A stretch of 64,000 bases of DNA from JASGJS01 sp047601185 (GTDB taxonomy: Bacteria; Pseudomonadota; Gammaproteobacteria; JAURND01). The DNA is taken from positions 1,364,001-1,428,000 of the forward strand of contig JASGJS010000001.1 in assembly GCA_047601185.1 (NCBI GenBank), in the 5' to 3' direction. Under the pieces are notes generated by a model. That model saw only the letters and a list, made by a program, of their open reading frames with translations. It ran no database searches and was not told the DNA's origin. Position numbers and translations under genes: made by a program. Every line of letters starts with the position of its first letter. Position 1 is the first letter of the stretch. This document shows positions 35,589-45,044 of this stretch, piece by piece.

Positions 35589-35628
35589 AGGCTCGAGCCT
35601 GGGAGCGCGGGCTGCTAGCCCGCTGCTT
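35589..35628 (-). repeat. Family A REP, right partner
   Basis: Reads GCTCGAGCCTGGGAGCGCGG then GCTGCTAGCCCGCTGC, the standard right half of a family A pair. It overlaps the 3' end of the small reverse-strand frame at 35615. Confidence 0.85.
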
Positions 35629-35893
35629 TATTCCACTTATTATTGAGTTCTGGTGTGTTCACGAATAACGGTCGGCAGCGCTTTTGAATATAAGAAAAAC
35701 TGTCTATAACCGGTTTAAGAATAATGGATAATCCTAGCTTGCCTAAAGCTTCATAGTTAGGGTCATCTAAGGAGCTGTTCAGCCTGTTTGTAAGTGTCAT
35801 CACAAGCTGTGAAGGGAAAGTAGCTTTTTGTGATTGCCGTTGTCTAGCAACAGCCTCTTTAGAAGGTTGTGGGGCCTGAAAAATACTCACCAT
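35615..35893 (-). CDS. Possible small unknown protein, C-terminus inside a REP
   Basis: A 92-residue frame from the ATG at 35893, or 96 from a TTG at 35905. The composition is ordinary (no low complexity), with a helical middle LVMTLTNRLNSSLDDPNYEA and a basic segment IQKRCRPLF. The final residues and stop codon come from the family A REP, so the original gene end may have been replaced. There is no good ribosome binding site. It could be a decayed remnant. Confidence 0.4.
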   Translation of the reverse strand: MVSIFQAPQPSKEAVARQRQSQKATFPSQLVMTLTNRLNSSLDDPNYEALGKLGLSIILKPVIDSFSYIQKRCRPLFVNTPELNNKWNKAAG

Positions 35894-36044
35894 AAGCGTG
35901 CTCAAATTTTTGTCAATATTGATTAATTATACCGCGATGTTCAATGCTGAACAAGGAAATTTTAAATTTTTATTTTCTGTTGTAAACGGCTCAGACAGAT
36001 TGTAAACTGTCCCCATCAATGAATAAATGACAAGGAGTTTACTC

Positions 36045-38861
36045 ATGGAAGATTTAACCACCGAAGCCCCAACCGCTGAAACACTAACAACTATGATAGA
36101 AAACGATATTATCGCAACGACGCCTGGCGTTTTTCGTGTTATTCGCCGTAACGGTGGCATTACGCCTTACGACAGTGACAAAATTGTGGTCGCCATGACC
36201 AAAGCTTTTCTGGCGGTCGAAGGCAATCAGGCCCAGGCGTCCAGTCGCGTCAATGAAAAAGTTCAAGAAATGGCGCAACAGATTTTTGCCGTCTTCCAGC
36301 AGCGCTTTCCAGGCGGCGGTACGATCCATATTGAAAATATTCAGGATCAAGTCGAAATCGCCTTAATGCGCGCCGGTGAGCATTTGGTCGCTAAAGCTTA
36401 TGTGGTGTATCGTATCGAGCGTGAGAGGGCGCGTACTCAGCAGCAAGTAGTGCCGGAATCTCCCACTTTATTCATTACCCAGCCGAATGGGGAAAGGGTC
36501 CCTCTCGATATCGACTGGTTAGGATATTTAATTCAACAGGCTTGCCAAGGGCTTGCTTCTGTCGATCCTGAGCTGATTTTAAAAGAAACTCAGCGCAACT
36601 TATTTGATGGTGCAACGTTACAAGATATTCAGAAAGCGCTCACCCTCAGCGCGCGCTCTCTGGTCGAACAAGAACCCGATTATACCTATGTCGCGGCTCG
36701 ACTCTTATTAGATCAATTACGCCACGAAGCCTTTGAGTTTTTGGGATTGTCTGGCCTGTTAGCTGAAACATACCCTGACTATTTTAAAGCCTATTTAGAA
36801 CGCGGTATTGCATTAGAGCTAGTGGACCCCGCATTGGCCACTTTCGATCTCGATAAGCTTGCCAGCGCTTTAAAACCCGAGCGCGACTTACAGTTTACCT
36901 ATCTGGGCCTGCAGACCTTATACGACCGCTATTTTATTCATTCACACGGCACGCGATTTGAATTACCGCAGGTCTTTTTTATGCGGGTTGCCATGGGTTT
37001 GGCGATTGCAGAGCCGCATCGTAAAGAAGAATACGCCATTGAGTTTTACCAATTGCTGTCCTCTTTCGATTTCATGAGCTCGACCCCCACCTTGTTTAAT
37101 TCGGGGACGTTGCGGCCACAGCTGTCCAGTTGCTTTTTAACGACCATTCCAGATGATTTAGATGGCATCTATGGCGCCTTCAAAGACAATGCTTTACTGT
37201 CTAAATATGCGGGTGGATTGGGCAATGATTGGACTTACGTGCGAGCCATGGGCGCCCACATTAAAGGCACCAATGGTAAATCCTTAGGGGTAGTGCCGTT
37301 TATGAATGTCGCGGATGCCACCGCCATTGCGGTCAATCAGGGCGGCAAGCGTAAAGGCGCGGTCTGTGCTTACCTCGAAACTTGGCATTTGGATATCGAA
37401 GAATTTTTAGAACTCCGCAAAAACACTGGCGATGAGCGACGTCGTACCCACGACATGAATACCGCCAATTGGATCCCCGACTTATTTATGAAGCGGGTGA
37501 TCGAAAATAAAGAGTGGACGCTCTTTTCTCCGGATGAAGTGCCCGATTTGCATGATACGTTTGGGGCAGCATTCGAGGCCGCCTATGTAAATTACGAGGC
37601 AAGAGCCAGCCGAGGTGAAATTCGCAGTAGAACGTTACCTGCCTCGACCTTATGGCGAAAAATGCTCAGCATGCTATTTGAAACTGGCCATCCGTGGATG
37701 ACCTTCAAAGACGCCGCGAATTTGCGTTCACCCCAGCAACATGCCGGAGTGATTCACAGCTCGAATTTATGCACAGAAATTACGCTAAATACCTCAGAAA
37801 CTGAAATTGCGGTCTGTAACTTAGGCAGCATTAATCTCGTCCAACACTTAAGCGCAGATGGTCTTACGCTAAACGCTGAAAAAGTGCAGCGCACGGTTAA
37901 AACTGCCATGCGAATGTTAGACAATGTCATTGATATTAATTTCTATTCGGTTCCACAAGCTAAAAATTCTAACTACAAGCACAGGCCAGTCGGTTTAGGG
38001 ATTATGGGCTTCCATGATTGCCTATACCAATATCAAGTCTCTTATGCCTCCGAACAAGCGGTTGAGTTCGCGGATCGTAGTATGGAAATTATCAGCTATT
38101 ATGCGATTTCCGCTTCCAATGAATTGGCAGGTGAGCGTGGCGTTTACGAAAGCTATCAAGGCTCATTATGGAGCCAGGGCATTTTACCCATTGATTCTAT
38201 AGAATTACTGCAAAATAGCCGCGGTCAATATTTAGAACAAGATCGCAGTCAAGTGTTAGATTGGGCCAGCTTGCGCCAGCGCGTGTTGGCTCAAGGGATG
38301 CGAAATTCTAATGTATTAGCGATTGCACCCACCGCCACCATCTCCAATATTTGTGGCGTGTCTCAGTCGATTGATCCTACCTACCAAAATCTGTATGTCA
38401 AATCAAATTTGTCAGGGGAGTTTACCCTAGTCAATGCCTACTTGGCCCATGATTTGAAGAAATTAGGGTTGTGGGATGCGGTCATGATTAATGATCTGAA
38501 ATATTACGATGGCAGTGTGCAGCATATTAGCCGCATCCCAGCAGAATTACGGCAAGTTTACACCACCGCGTTTGAAATCGAACCGCGCTGGCTGGTCGAA
38601 GCAGGCTCTCGCCGACAAAAATGGATAGATCAAGCCCAGTCTTTGAATTTATATATGGCGGAACCTTCAGGCAAGAAGATGGATACCCTCTACCGTATGG
38701 CTTGGCTACGAGGCTTAAAAACCACTTATTATTTGCGTACTTTGGGGGCAACCAGTGCTGAAAAAGCTACTCTGGCCACCCAAACGCTCAACGCAGTGCA
38801 GCCAGTGCTTTCAGGAAAAGCCTGCGCGATTGATGATCCGGATTGTGAGGCGTGTCAATAG
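36045..38861 (+). CDS. nrdA: Class Ia ribonucleoside-diphosphate reductase alpha subunit
   Basis: NrdA reduces ribonucleoside diphosphates with a tyrosyl radical provided by NrdB. The 938-residue protein starts with an ATP-cone allosteric domain (VIRRNGGITPYDSDKIVVAM, about 20-110). The catalytic barrel has active-site cysteines in STPTLFNSG...LSSCFLTT and NLCTEITLNTSETEIAVCNL, plus PTATISNICGVSQSIDP. The C-terminal redox tail is CAIDDPDCEACQ. It is longer than E. coli NrdA (761) because of N-terminal and insert regions, as in Pseudomonas-type enzymes. Start at 36045 has AAGGAG upstream; an ATG at 36027 precedes it. No nrdB follows; the beta gene must lie elsewhere. Confidence 0.96.
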   Translation: MEDLTTEAPTAETLTTMIENDIIATTPGVFRVIRRNGGITPYDSDKIVVAMTKAFLAVEGNQAQASSRVNEKVQEMAQQIFAVFQQRFPGGGTIHIENIQDQVEIALMRAGEHLVAKAYVVYRIERERARTQQQVVPESPTLFITQPNGERVPLDIDWLGYLIQQACQGLASVDPELILKETQRNLFDGATLQDIQKALTLSARSLVEQEPDYTYVAARLLLDQLRHEAFEFLGLSGLLAETYPDYFKAYLERGIALELVDPALATFDLDKLASALKPERDLQFTYLGLQTLYDRYFIHSHGTRFELPQVFFMRVAMGLAIAEPHRKEEYAIEFYQLLSSFDFMSSTPTLFNSGTLRPQLSSCFLTTIPDDLDGIYGAFKDNALLSKYAGGLGNDWTYVRAMGAHIKGTNGKSLGVVPFMNVADATAIAVNQGGKRKGAVCAYLETWHLDIEEFLELRKNTGDERRRTHDMNTANWIPDLFMKRVIENKEWTLFSPDEVPDLHDTFGAAFEAAYVNYEARASRGEIRSRTLPASTLWRKMLSMLFETGHPWMTFKDAANLRSPQQHAGVIHSSNLCTEITLNTSETEIAVCNLGSINLVQHLSADGLTLNAEKVQRTVKTAMRMLDNVIDINFYSVPQAKNSNYKHRPVGLGIMGFHDCLYQYQVSYASEQAVEFADRSMEIISYYAISASNELAGERGVYESYQGSLWSQGILPIDSIELLQNSRGQYLEQDRSQVLDWASLRQRVLAQGMRNSNVLAIAPTATISNICGVSQSIDPTYQNLYVKSNLSGEFTLVNAYLAHDLKKLGLWDAVMINDLKYYDGSVQHISRIPAELRQVYTTAFEIEPRWLVEAGSRRQKWIDQAQSLNLYMAEPSGKKMDTLYRMAWLRGLKTTYYLRTLGATSAEKATLATQTLNAVQPVLSGKACAIDDPDCEACQ

Positions 38862-38976
38862 GATTGCCGTCTCGACTAATGGAGTTTTTTTTGGTATAGT
38901 TAAGTGTAGAAATATTTTTTTACAGCATAAAGATACCAATTTTAGATTTTGTATAATCGATGCGTGAGGTAAATAT

Positions 38977-40107
38977 ATGACAGAACAGATAAGAGAAATC
39001 GATGCACTATTAGGCCACCCAAAGGAAGCAGAGCAAACTCAAAGCGATGTTCAGGGTAATGAAGATTCTCCTCGGCCTTCACAAAGCTCTTCACCAATCG
39101 CAATATCTGATTCACAGCCAACAAAATTGTCAGGTCTACAAGCATCCCAAAAATCTCGTCTGCCAGCCGAATTTTCTATCATTCGTGCTGATTTACCTAA
39201 TGCTCCCATACAAGTAAAGTATCATTCAAAAGAGCAAGTTTATAAGTTTGAATTGGAAAATAAACATAATCCCGATCAACCTCAAATTTTAGCGACGATT
39301 CCTAAAGATCCATTTGAAGCATATTTAGCATTAAAAAAAGGATTGATGTTTGTTATTCCACCGAATGTTACAAATGCCGAAGGCGATTTTTACACGCAAT
39401 TGCTGTCTTTTTGTGGATTGCCTGAAAACAAAAATAAAATTGATAGTAAACACATTGAAAAAGTTAAATTAAAGCGAAAAATCAGCAATCAAGACACCTT
39501 ACATGCTATTTATGGCGCAATGATTATTTTTGCTTTATTCCCAACGGTTTCTTATGGGCAAGAAGCACTACTGGATAAAGTTGCCCCGAATTTTGCAAGC
39601 AGCACAGGAGGTCATGCCGCTGAAACGCTTATAGTTGCAGGGAGTGTACTGCTTGCTTATGGCTTGTGGAATTTCTTTGCTACTAAATACTTTGGTGACA
39701 ACGCTCAGTGGTTGCAACAAGAGTTAGCATTATATGAAGGAGTTATTGCAGGCCAGCAAAAGCTTAAAGATGAAAACAGAATTAAAACCGAAGCTGTAGC
39801 AGGAGTCGATGCAAAAATTAAAACGCTTGAAGTGGCTCAAGAAAGTCTACAAAAAAAAATTGAGGATTTTGAAAAGTTTAAATCTGATTTTTTTTCAAAG
39901 CCCTCGCCTGATCCATTGTTAAGACATACTCCTAAGCGTGCGGGAATACCTAATCAAAGAGGGGAAAAAGAGGGCGATGATACTGTTCCAGAGACGTTAG
40001 AAGCAGAAGAGGGTTTTTCTCGCCTATCATCACCATCACCTGATGATGGTAAATCTGCGGAGTCGAAGCCACAAAGGTTAGAGGTCTCACGCTCTAGGAC
40101 AAGTTAG
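38977..40107 (+). CDS. Unknown protein with two membrane segments and coiled coil; effector-like
   Basis: 376 residues. A disordered Ser/Gln/Pro-rich N-terminus (about 15-60) leads to a folded region with FSIIRADLPNAPIQVKY and ATIPKDPFEAYLALKKG. Two hydrophobic segments at about 174-193 and 215-235 form a hairpin, followed by a predicted coiled coil (about 245-305) and a charged Pro/Ser-rich tail. There is no signal peptide. GAGG lies about 9 nt before the ATG. I recognise no domain. Internal membrane hairpin plus coiled coil and disordered ends are common in Dot/Icm-type effectors, so that is one hypothesis. Confidence 0.78.
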   Translation: MTEQIREIDALLGHPKEAEQTQSDVQGNEDSPRPSQSSSPIAISDSQPTKLSGLQASQKSRLPAEFSIIRADLPNAPIQVKYHSKEQVYKFELENKHNPDQPQILATIPKDPFEAYLALKKGLMFVIPPNVTNAEGDFYTQLLSFCGLPENKNKIDSKHIEKVKLKRKISNQDTLHAIYGAMIIFALFPTVSYGQEALLDKVAPNFASSTGGHAAETLIVAGSVLLAYGLWNFFATKYFGDNAQWLQQELALYEGVIAGQQKLKDENRIKTEAVAGVDAKIKTLEVAQESLQKKIEDFEKFKSDFFSKPSPDPLLRHTPKRAGIPNQRGEKEGDDTVPETLEAEEGFSRLSSPSPDDGKSAESKPQRLEVSRSRTS

Positions 40108-40217
40108 AATTCCTCTCCTCCGCTTAGAAAGTTTCATACTCCTTAGCAAGTTTGTTTAATCGTCTCTGTTGTCGGCGTGTTTTAAGATCATAAGCTAGAT
40201 GAAAAAATATGGTGATT

Positions 40218-40400
40218 AAAAGCAGCGGGCTGGCAGCCCGCGCTCCTAGGCTCGAGTTTTAACTAAGCTTAAAGTTAGAATTAAATTGTTGCCATTATAA
40301 ACTTGGCATAAAGCAATTAATAATGGCTCATCTGTAAGACGTACCTTCCTTTGCCGAAAGCTCCCAACTTAGGAGCGCGGGCTGCCAGCCCGCTGCTTTT
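40218..40400. repeat. Family A REP pair, downstream of the REP transposase gene
   Basis: AAGCAGCGGGCTGGCAGCCC then GCGCTCC on the left and GGAGCGCGGGCTGCCAGCCC then GCTGCTTTT on the right, perfect mirror images, with about 125 bp between. It fills most of the 316-bp gap after the unknown gene and ends 24 bp before the stop codon of the transposase gene. Confidence 0.92.
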
Positions 40401-40423
40401 AAAAAGCATTCTGCTTTTAAAAA

Positions 40424-41050
40424 TCATTTTTTATACTCAAAAGCACTAGAGTAAGGCCAATAACTGGGCTTCTCACAGATCCCAGCTTTGACGGGATTGT
40501 AGTGAATATACTCCACCACTCGGTTAAAATGATCTTGATCTCGAATAAACCGATCCCAATAATCCGCTTGCCATATCGTTGTTGGTGCTCGTACAAACTG
40601 TTTAATACGATTGGCGGTGTAAGACTTCCATCCATGTATAATATGTGATAAAGCATTCCCTTCAAAAACTCGAATCAGCAAATGCACATGATTAGGCATC
40701 ACCACAAAAGCATGAAGTTTATAGCGCTGTTCATCAAACCAATGCCAATTGTCAATGACAATTTGAGCAATTTCAGGCTTGGATAAAATACAACTTCCAT
40801 AATGCCTGTCTAAGTATTTTTCAACGTCGGAAAGTTTGTGTTTTTCATGAGTTTTATTATTAAATATTTCTTGCACAACATGTCTGGGTAAGGCATCAGC
40901 CAAACGATAGGTGATCATTTGATAACCATAACCTGGATCGTAATGAGGGATAGATCTACGAGAATGCCAAAATGTCTTATTTTTGGATGATGTTATAGGC
41001 AGGCTGCCAATGTGCGAAACGATTTTATTATCATTCATAACATGACTCAT
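40424..41050 (-). CDS. REP-associated tyrosine transposase (RAYT)
   Basis: RAYTs are single-copy, IS200/IS605-like Y1 transposases that cleave single-stranded REP hairpins and are thought to spread REPs. The 208-residue protein has the HUH motif in VVMPNHVHLLIRV, the WQADYWDRFIRD block, and the catalytic-Tyr helix VEYIHYNPVKAGI. The length is typical. It is bracketed on both sides by family A REP pairs (40218-40400 and 41130-41315), the arrangement known for RAYTs and their cognate REPs. All motifs are intact, so it may be active. Confidence 0.94.
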   Translation of the reverse strand: MSHVMNDNKIVSHIGSLPITSSKNKTFWHSRRSIPHYDPGYGYQMITYRLADALPRHVVQEIFNNKTHEKHKLSDVEKYLDRHYGSCILSKPEIAQIVIDNWHWFDEQRYKLHAFVVMPNHVHLLIRVFEGNALSHIIHGWKSYTANRIKQFVRAPTTIWQADYWDRFIRDQDHFNRVVEYIHYNPVKAGICEKPSYWPYSSAFEYKK

Positions 41051-41129
41051 TTTTTTTTGTGGTGTAGGTATAACCGATATTGAGCCAATTATATGCCGAT
41101 GAATGAAAATAAAAACCTCGTAATTTTTA

Positions 41130-41315
41130 AAAGCAGCGGGCTAGCAGCCCGCGCTCCCAAGTTGGGAGCTTTCGCCAAGGGGGAGGTGCGTTTTATATAT
41201 CGATAGCCGTGGTTAGTTGCTTTATGCTAAGTTTCTGACGGCAAAAAATTAATTCTACGCTTAAGATTAGTTGAGGCTCGAGCCTGGGAGCGCGGGCTGC
41301 TAGCCCGCTGCTTTT
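41130..41315. repeat. Family A REP pair, upstream of the REP transposase gene
   Basis: AAGCAGCGGGCTAGCAGCCC then GCGCTCCCAAGTTGGGAGC at left, GGCTCGAGCCTGGGAGCGCG then GGCTGCTAGCCCGCTGC at right. Same architecture as the downstream pair but with CTAGCAG instead of CTGGCAG in the palindrome loop. The right end runs into the stop codon of the gene at 41314. Confidence 0.92.
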
Positions 41316-41757
41316 ATATGATGCATTTACTTAGAAAGCATTGTACTTCCTTCGCAAGTTTTTTTATTTTTTTTAATTCTTTTTTACACTTGTTTAATCC
41401 TTGCACAATATATTGATATAAACCAATAGGACAATCTTTAAAACCCTGTTCAATAGCATTGTTAAAATTATTAGCTGCTTGATTGAGTAAGTCAAAATCC
41501 TTAGGCTCAAGGTTAGCCTGATTGTGTTGAGTGATAGCCAAACGGTAATAATGCTGCTGAATTTTATAGTTCAATTGTTCTTTTTCATAGGGATCTGTAC
41601 AAGTACTGAGCCACTCTTTGAACGTTTCAATAGTTAATTTATATAGCTCTGCACTTTGTTGATATGCTTTCCTTAGTACTTGAGTATCATTTTTTGTTGT
41701 TGAGTTTATGTTCTTTCTCTTCTTCTCGATGGGGTTTCGCGATGAAAAGAACACCAT
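41314..41757 (-). CDS. Unknown helical protein
   Basis: 147 residues, Lys/Gln/Asn rich, predicted almost wholly helical. The pattern YYRLAITQHNQANLEPKDFD and AANNFNNAIEQGFKDCPIG hints at one TPR-like helix pair, followed by a Lys-rich C-terminal helix. No signal peptide. AGAAG lies 6-7 nt upstream of the ATG. I do not recognise a family. It may be a stand-alone unknown or a truncated remnant, as its 3' end abuts a REP. Confidence 0.55.
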   Translation of the reverse strand: MVFFSSRNPIEKKRKNINSTTKNDTQVLRKAYQQSAELYKLTIETFKEWLSTCTDPYEKEQLNYKIQQHYYRLAITQHNQANLEPKDFDLLNQAANNFNNAIEQGFKDCPIGLYQYIVQGLNKCKKELKKIKKLAKEVQCFLSKCII

Positions 41758-41796
41758 CTTGCTTCTTTGTTTTCCATGGTATTTTTCTATGAGAAT

Positions 41797-43359
41797 CTAG
41801 CGTATTGATGGAGGCATTAAGGCCGAAAAACCTTCTTCCGAAATCAAACAACGCTGAGATGCGCAGAGTATGAAAAAGCTGAAAGGTGCGATGAGTACCA
41901 TATCCCAAGGAAAGACCAGCCAATGAATTCCTCCAAAACTGCTTAAATAAGACAGTAATAGCAAGCCGGTGATATAGCTCATAAACCAGCCTACGCGCAA
42001 ATTAAGCAGATTGATATTGCGTTGAGTGATGCAGTGAATCGCTAGGCCGACAATAATGGCGGCATAAAGCTTCCATAAAATATCAAAGCCGCACCACAGT
42101 AACATCAAATTGCAAATGTAAAAACCTAATTGGCAAATGACGGTGGGATATTCTAAACGAAAAGCCCGTGTTGTGGTGGGTTGCAGTTTTCTTAACGCCA
42201 ATAAACAAATAGGCCCGATGCCATACGATAAAATGCTGGCGGAAGATAAAAACGCGACCATTTTTTGCCAAGTGGGGAAGGGGAGAAAAGATAAAATACC
42301 CACGACAAAATTGACATATAAGGTGACAGTTGGGATTTTAAAACGATTCAGTTTTAAAAAACATGCCGGTAAATGTTGATTGAGTGCCATACCATAGACA
42401 ATTCGAGAAGTTGCTGCGGTATAGACGAGCGTGGTGCCAAATGGTGAAAACGAGGCGTCAAATAATAACAGTATGGCAACGATTCCTAACCCCAGTAACA
42501 AAGTTAGTCCAACCAGCGGCCCACTATCGCCTGGAAAGTGTAAAGCCTGCCAACCGTGAGTTAAATAAGTATCTGGAATAGCCACCAAAAAACTCAGTTG
42601 CAACATAAAGTATAAAACAAACCCAATGACCACAGCGCCTATAATGGCCCATGGAATGTCGCGTTGGGGATGACGGACTTCTCCTGCCAGCATTAAACCA
42701 TTTTGAAATCCGGTGAAGGCAAATGCAATGCCACCGGTAGATAATGCTGAAAAGATGGCAATCCACGTATTTTTAGCGCCTAAGTCGAATTGCAAATGAT
42801 GAAATAGACCGGAGGGTTGTTGATTCGCGGTGTAAAGTAATGCGGTGATGGCAATAGAAGGTAAAATAAATTTAATTAAGCTGGCATATTTATTACATTC
42901 TGCCAATAACTTAATGCCAAAAGTATTAAGTAACACGACAAAAAACATCAAGCCGATGGCTACCACATAACCTAATGCGGTTAATTCTGAACCGCCGGGG
43001 TGTTTTGCGACCAATTGTGGAATGAAATGACTGCCATATTGCAAAATAGCTTGGATCTCAATGGGTGTCATCACCACATAAGACAGCCAGGAAATCCACG
43101 CAAATACAAAGCCGACTTCTTTACCATGGGTAAAAGTGGGGTAATTGGTCATCCCGCCAGAAATGGGTAATAATGTGCCCAATTCGCAGAGCGGTAATGC
43201 AATAAACAGCATAAAGATAGCTGCGATGACCCAACTGATTAATGCGCCGGGGCCTGCAATTTGGGCGCTGATATAGGGGCTGAATAGCCAGCCTGAGCCG
43301 ATCATGCCGCCAGCTGCGGCGATTAAGACATTGGTACGTGATATATCCCTTTTTAGCAT
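41797..43359 (-). CDS. APC-superfamily amino acid permease
   Basis: 520 residues with about 12-14 membrane segments. The APC entry motif is GGMIGSGWLFSPY in TM1, followed by GPGALISWVIAA and GTLLPISGGMTNYP, with AFTGFQNGLMLAGEVRHPQR in TM6 and a TM8 region containing SPFGTTLVYTAATSR. The closest type I recall is the aspartate-proton symporter-like permeases of the YveA/AspT group, but substrate cannot be fixed. The next gene, at 43440, is a paralogue, pointing to tandem duplication. Amino-acid import fits a host-dependent lifestyle. Confidence 0.88.
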   Translation of the reverse strand: MLKRDISRTNVLIAAAGGMIGSGWLFSPYISAQIAGPGALISWVIAAIFMLFIALPLCELGTLLPISGGMTNYPTFTHGKEVGFVFAWISWLSYVVMTPIEIQAILQYGSHFIPQLVAKHPGGSELTALGYVVAIGLMFFVVLLNTFGIKLLAECNKYASLIKFILPSIAITALLYTANQQPSGLFHHLQFDLGAKNTWIAIFSALSTGGIAFAFTGFQNGLMLAGEVRHPQRDIPWAIIGAVVIGFVLYFMLQLSFLVAIPDTYLTHGWQALHFPGDSGPLVGLTLLLGLGIVAILLLFDASFSPFGTTLVYTAATSRIVYGMALNQHLPACFLKLNRFKIPTVTLYVNFVVGILSFLPFPTWQKMVAFLSSASILSYGIGPICLLALRKLQPTTTRAFRLEYPTVICQLGFYICNLMLLWCGFDILWKLYAAIIVGLAIHCITQRNINLLNLRVGWFMSYITGLLLLSYLSSFGGIHWLVFPWDMVLIAPFSFFILCASQRCLISEEGFSALMPPSIR

Positions 43360-43390
43360 AATGGCTCACTTAAACTTGAGTAGTACATCC

Positions 43391-43437
43391 ATGAGATCCC
43401 GAGATCCCGCGAACAAGTCGCGGGACGTCGAGGTAGA
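43391..43437. repeat. Family D short palindromic repeat
   Basis: GAGATCCCGCGAACAAGTCG followed by CGGGACGTCGAGGTAGAGGC. A close copy is at 58486-58524, and the right half recurs at 46692-46713. It lies between the two permease genes. Confidence 0.75.
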
Positions 43438-43439
43438 GG

Positions 43440-45044
43440 CTAAGTCAATTCCGTGTTACTTTTAAACTGTTGCAATAGCGGGGTTTGCCAAGCACTGGCC
43501 ACTCCCCAATAATAAAAAATTAAAGCGACAATGATGACGGAGATTTGATCATAAGGACCGCGCAGAAAATTCACTCCCCCAAATTCAGTTCCGCCTAACC
43601 AAGAAAGCAACGCCATCGCCAAAAGATAAAACACCAACCAAGTGCCACTTTTGAGATGTTGATTGAAATCTAACCAACCATTTTTGGCTTGATAATATAA
43701 ATAAATAAACAAGCCGGCAAAAATCACTAATAAAACTTGCCCTGTCAATGGCCAGCGTGACCAGTAGACGATGAGGGACATAATAATAAAAGCGATCGGC
43801 GCGATGATCGACATACCAGAGATACGGCAAGGGCTACGCCAATTGGGCTCAATGCGTCTTAACCCGGCAACCGCAAGTGGACCTGCGATATACGATAAGG
43901 TATTCATAATGGAAATCACGTTGGCTAAACTTCCCCACCCACGGAAGATCCATAAAAAGATAAAGCCTAAAACCAAGCTCGCCCACATGGCATTGCGTGG
44001 AATGGCGTATTTAGGATGTAACTGCCCAAATGCTGCTGGCATATAACCATTGCGTTGCATTCCAAATAACATCCGTGCTGTGGATCCCATGTAGGCAATA
44101 CCGGTGCCGGAAGGTGAAACCACGGAATCGACATACAGCAATAGCGCGATTAAATTTAAATTGAAACTGAGGGCCAATTGTACAAAAGGAGAGCTAAAAT
44201 CTAACCCATGCCAGCCATGACTCAATTCTTGTGGGGTTAGTGCGCCAATAAAACTTGCCTGTAACACCAGATAAATTAATAAGCAGATGACAATGGAGGA
44301 AATTAAGGCAATCGGGATGGTTTTATGCGGGTTTTTCGCTTCCCCTGCAAAATTGACGATGGATTGGAAGCCGTTAAAGGCAAAAATAATACCGCCCGCT
44401 GAGACTGCGATAAAGACCGCATTCCAACCATAAGGCGCAAAGGTATGGAAATCATGACCAAAATTTGCGGGCTGAAATCCTGCCCACATAATCGCAGCGA
44501 CTGATAACAAAGGAACGATAATTTTAAATAAAGTGATCCAAGTCATTGAACTTAAAAATAATTTTAAGGTCCAATAATTCAAAAGGAAGAAAACGATCAT
44601 CAGGAAACTGGCTACAATTAGGCCGTATTCTGACATATTGCCCTGAATGGGATCATACAAACCGTGAAAGCCCTTAATAGAACTTAGATATTGGGTTGAT
44701 GCAGCAGCTTCAGTAGGGATGGCAGCGACAATCCCTAACCAATTGATCCAACCACTTAAGAAGCCGGTTAAGGAGCCATGGGTGTAGTCTAAATAACGCG
44801 CAATACCGCCTGATTGGGGGAATAGAGCACCGACTTCCGCGATCGTTAATGCAATGAGCATCACAGCAAAAGCGCCGACGACCCAAGCAATTAACGCCGC
44901 GGGACCTGCTAACTTAGCGCTGTGAAAGGCGCCAAATAACCAGCCTGATCCAATAATGGAGCTGATGCCGATAAAAGTGAGCTGTAAAGCGCTAATACTG
45001 CGTGAAAGCCGATAAGGGGATTGGGTTGGAGGATTTGGGTTCAC
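43440..45044 (-). CDS. APC-superfamily amino acid permease, paralogue of the previous gene
   Basis: 534 residues with the same plan: SSIIGSGWLFGAFHSAKLAG in TM1, GALFPQSGGIARYLDYTHGS, AFNGFQSIVNFAGEAKNPHK in TM6 and VDSVVSPSGTGIAYMGSTAR in TM8. The matching motifs show both permeases share recent ancestry. Separation is 80 bp with a family D repeat between, so independent transcription of the downstream gene is possible. Confidence 0.88.
   Translation of the reverse strand: MNPNPPTQSPYRLSRSISALQLTFIGISSIIGSGWLFGAFHSAKLAGPAALIAWVVGAFAVMLIALTIAEVGALFPQSGGIARYLDYTHGSLTGFLSGWINWLGIVAAIPTEAAASTQYLSSIKGFHGLYDPIQGNMSEYGLIVASFLMIVFFLLNYWTLKLFLSSMTWITLFKIIVPLLSVAAIMWAGFQPANFGHDFHTFAPYGWNAVFIAVSAGGIIFAFNGFQSIVNFAGEAKNPHKTIPIALISSIVICLLIYLVLQASFIGALTPQELSHGWHGLDFSSPFVQLALSFNLNLIALLLYVDSVVSPSGTGIAYMGSTARMLFGMQRNGYMPAAFGQLHPKYAIPRNAMWASLVLGFIFLWIFRGWGSLANVISIMNTLSYIAGPLAVAGLRRIEPNWRSPCRISGMSIIAPIAFIIMSLIVYWSRWPLTGQVLLVIFAGLFIYLYYQAKNGWLDFNQHLKSGTWLVFYLLAMALLSWLGGTEFGGVNFLRGPYDQISVIIVALIFYYWGVASAWQTPLLQQFKSNTELT

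Noticed and set aside
40417..40665. 82-residue minus-strand frame overlapping the RAYT
   Set aside because: It is an alternative frame of the transposase gene, whose HUH and Tyr motifs are in the other frame.
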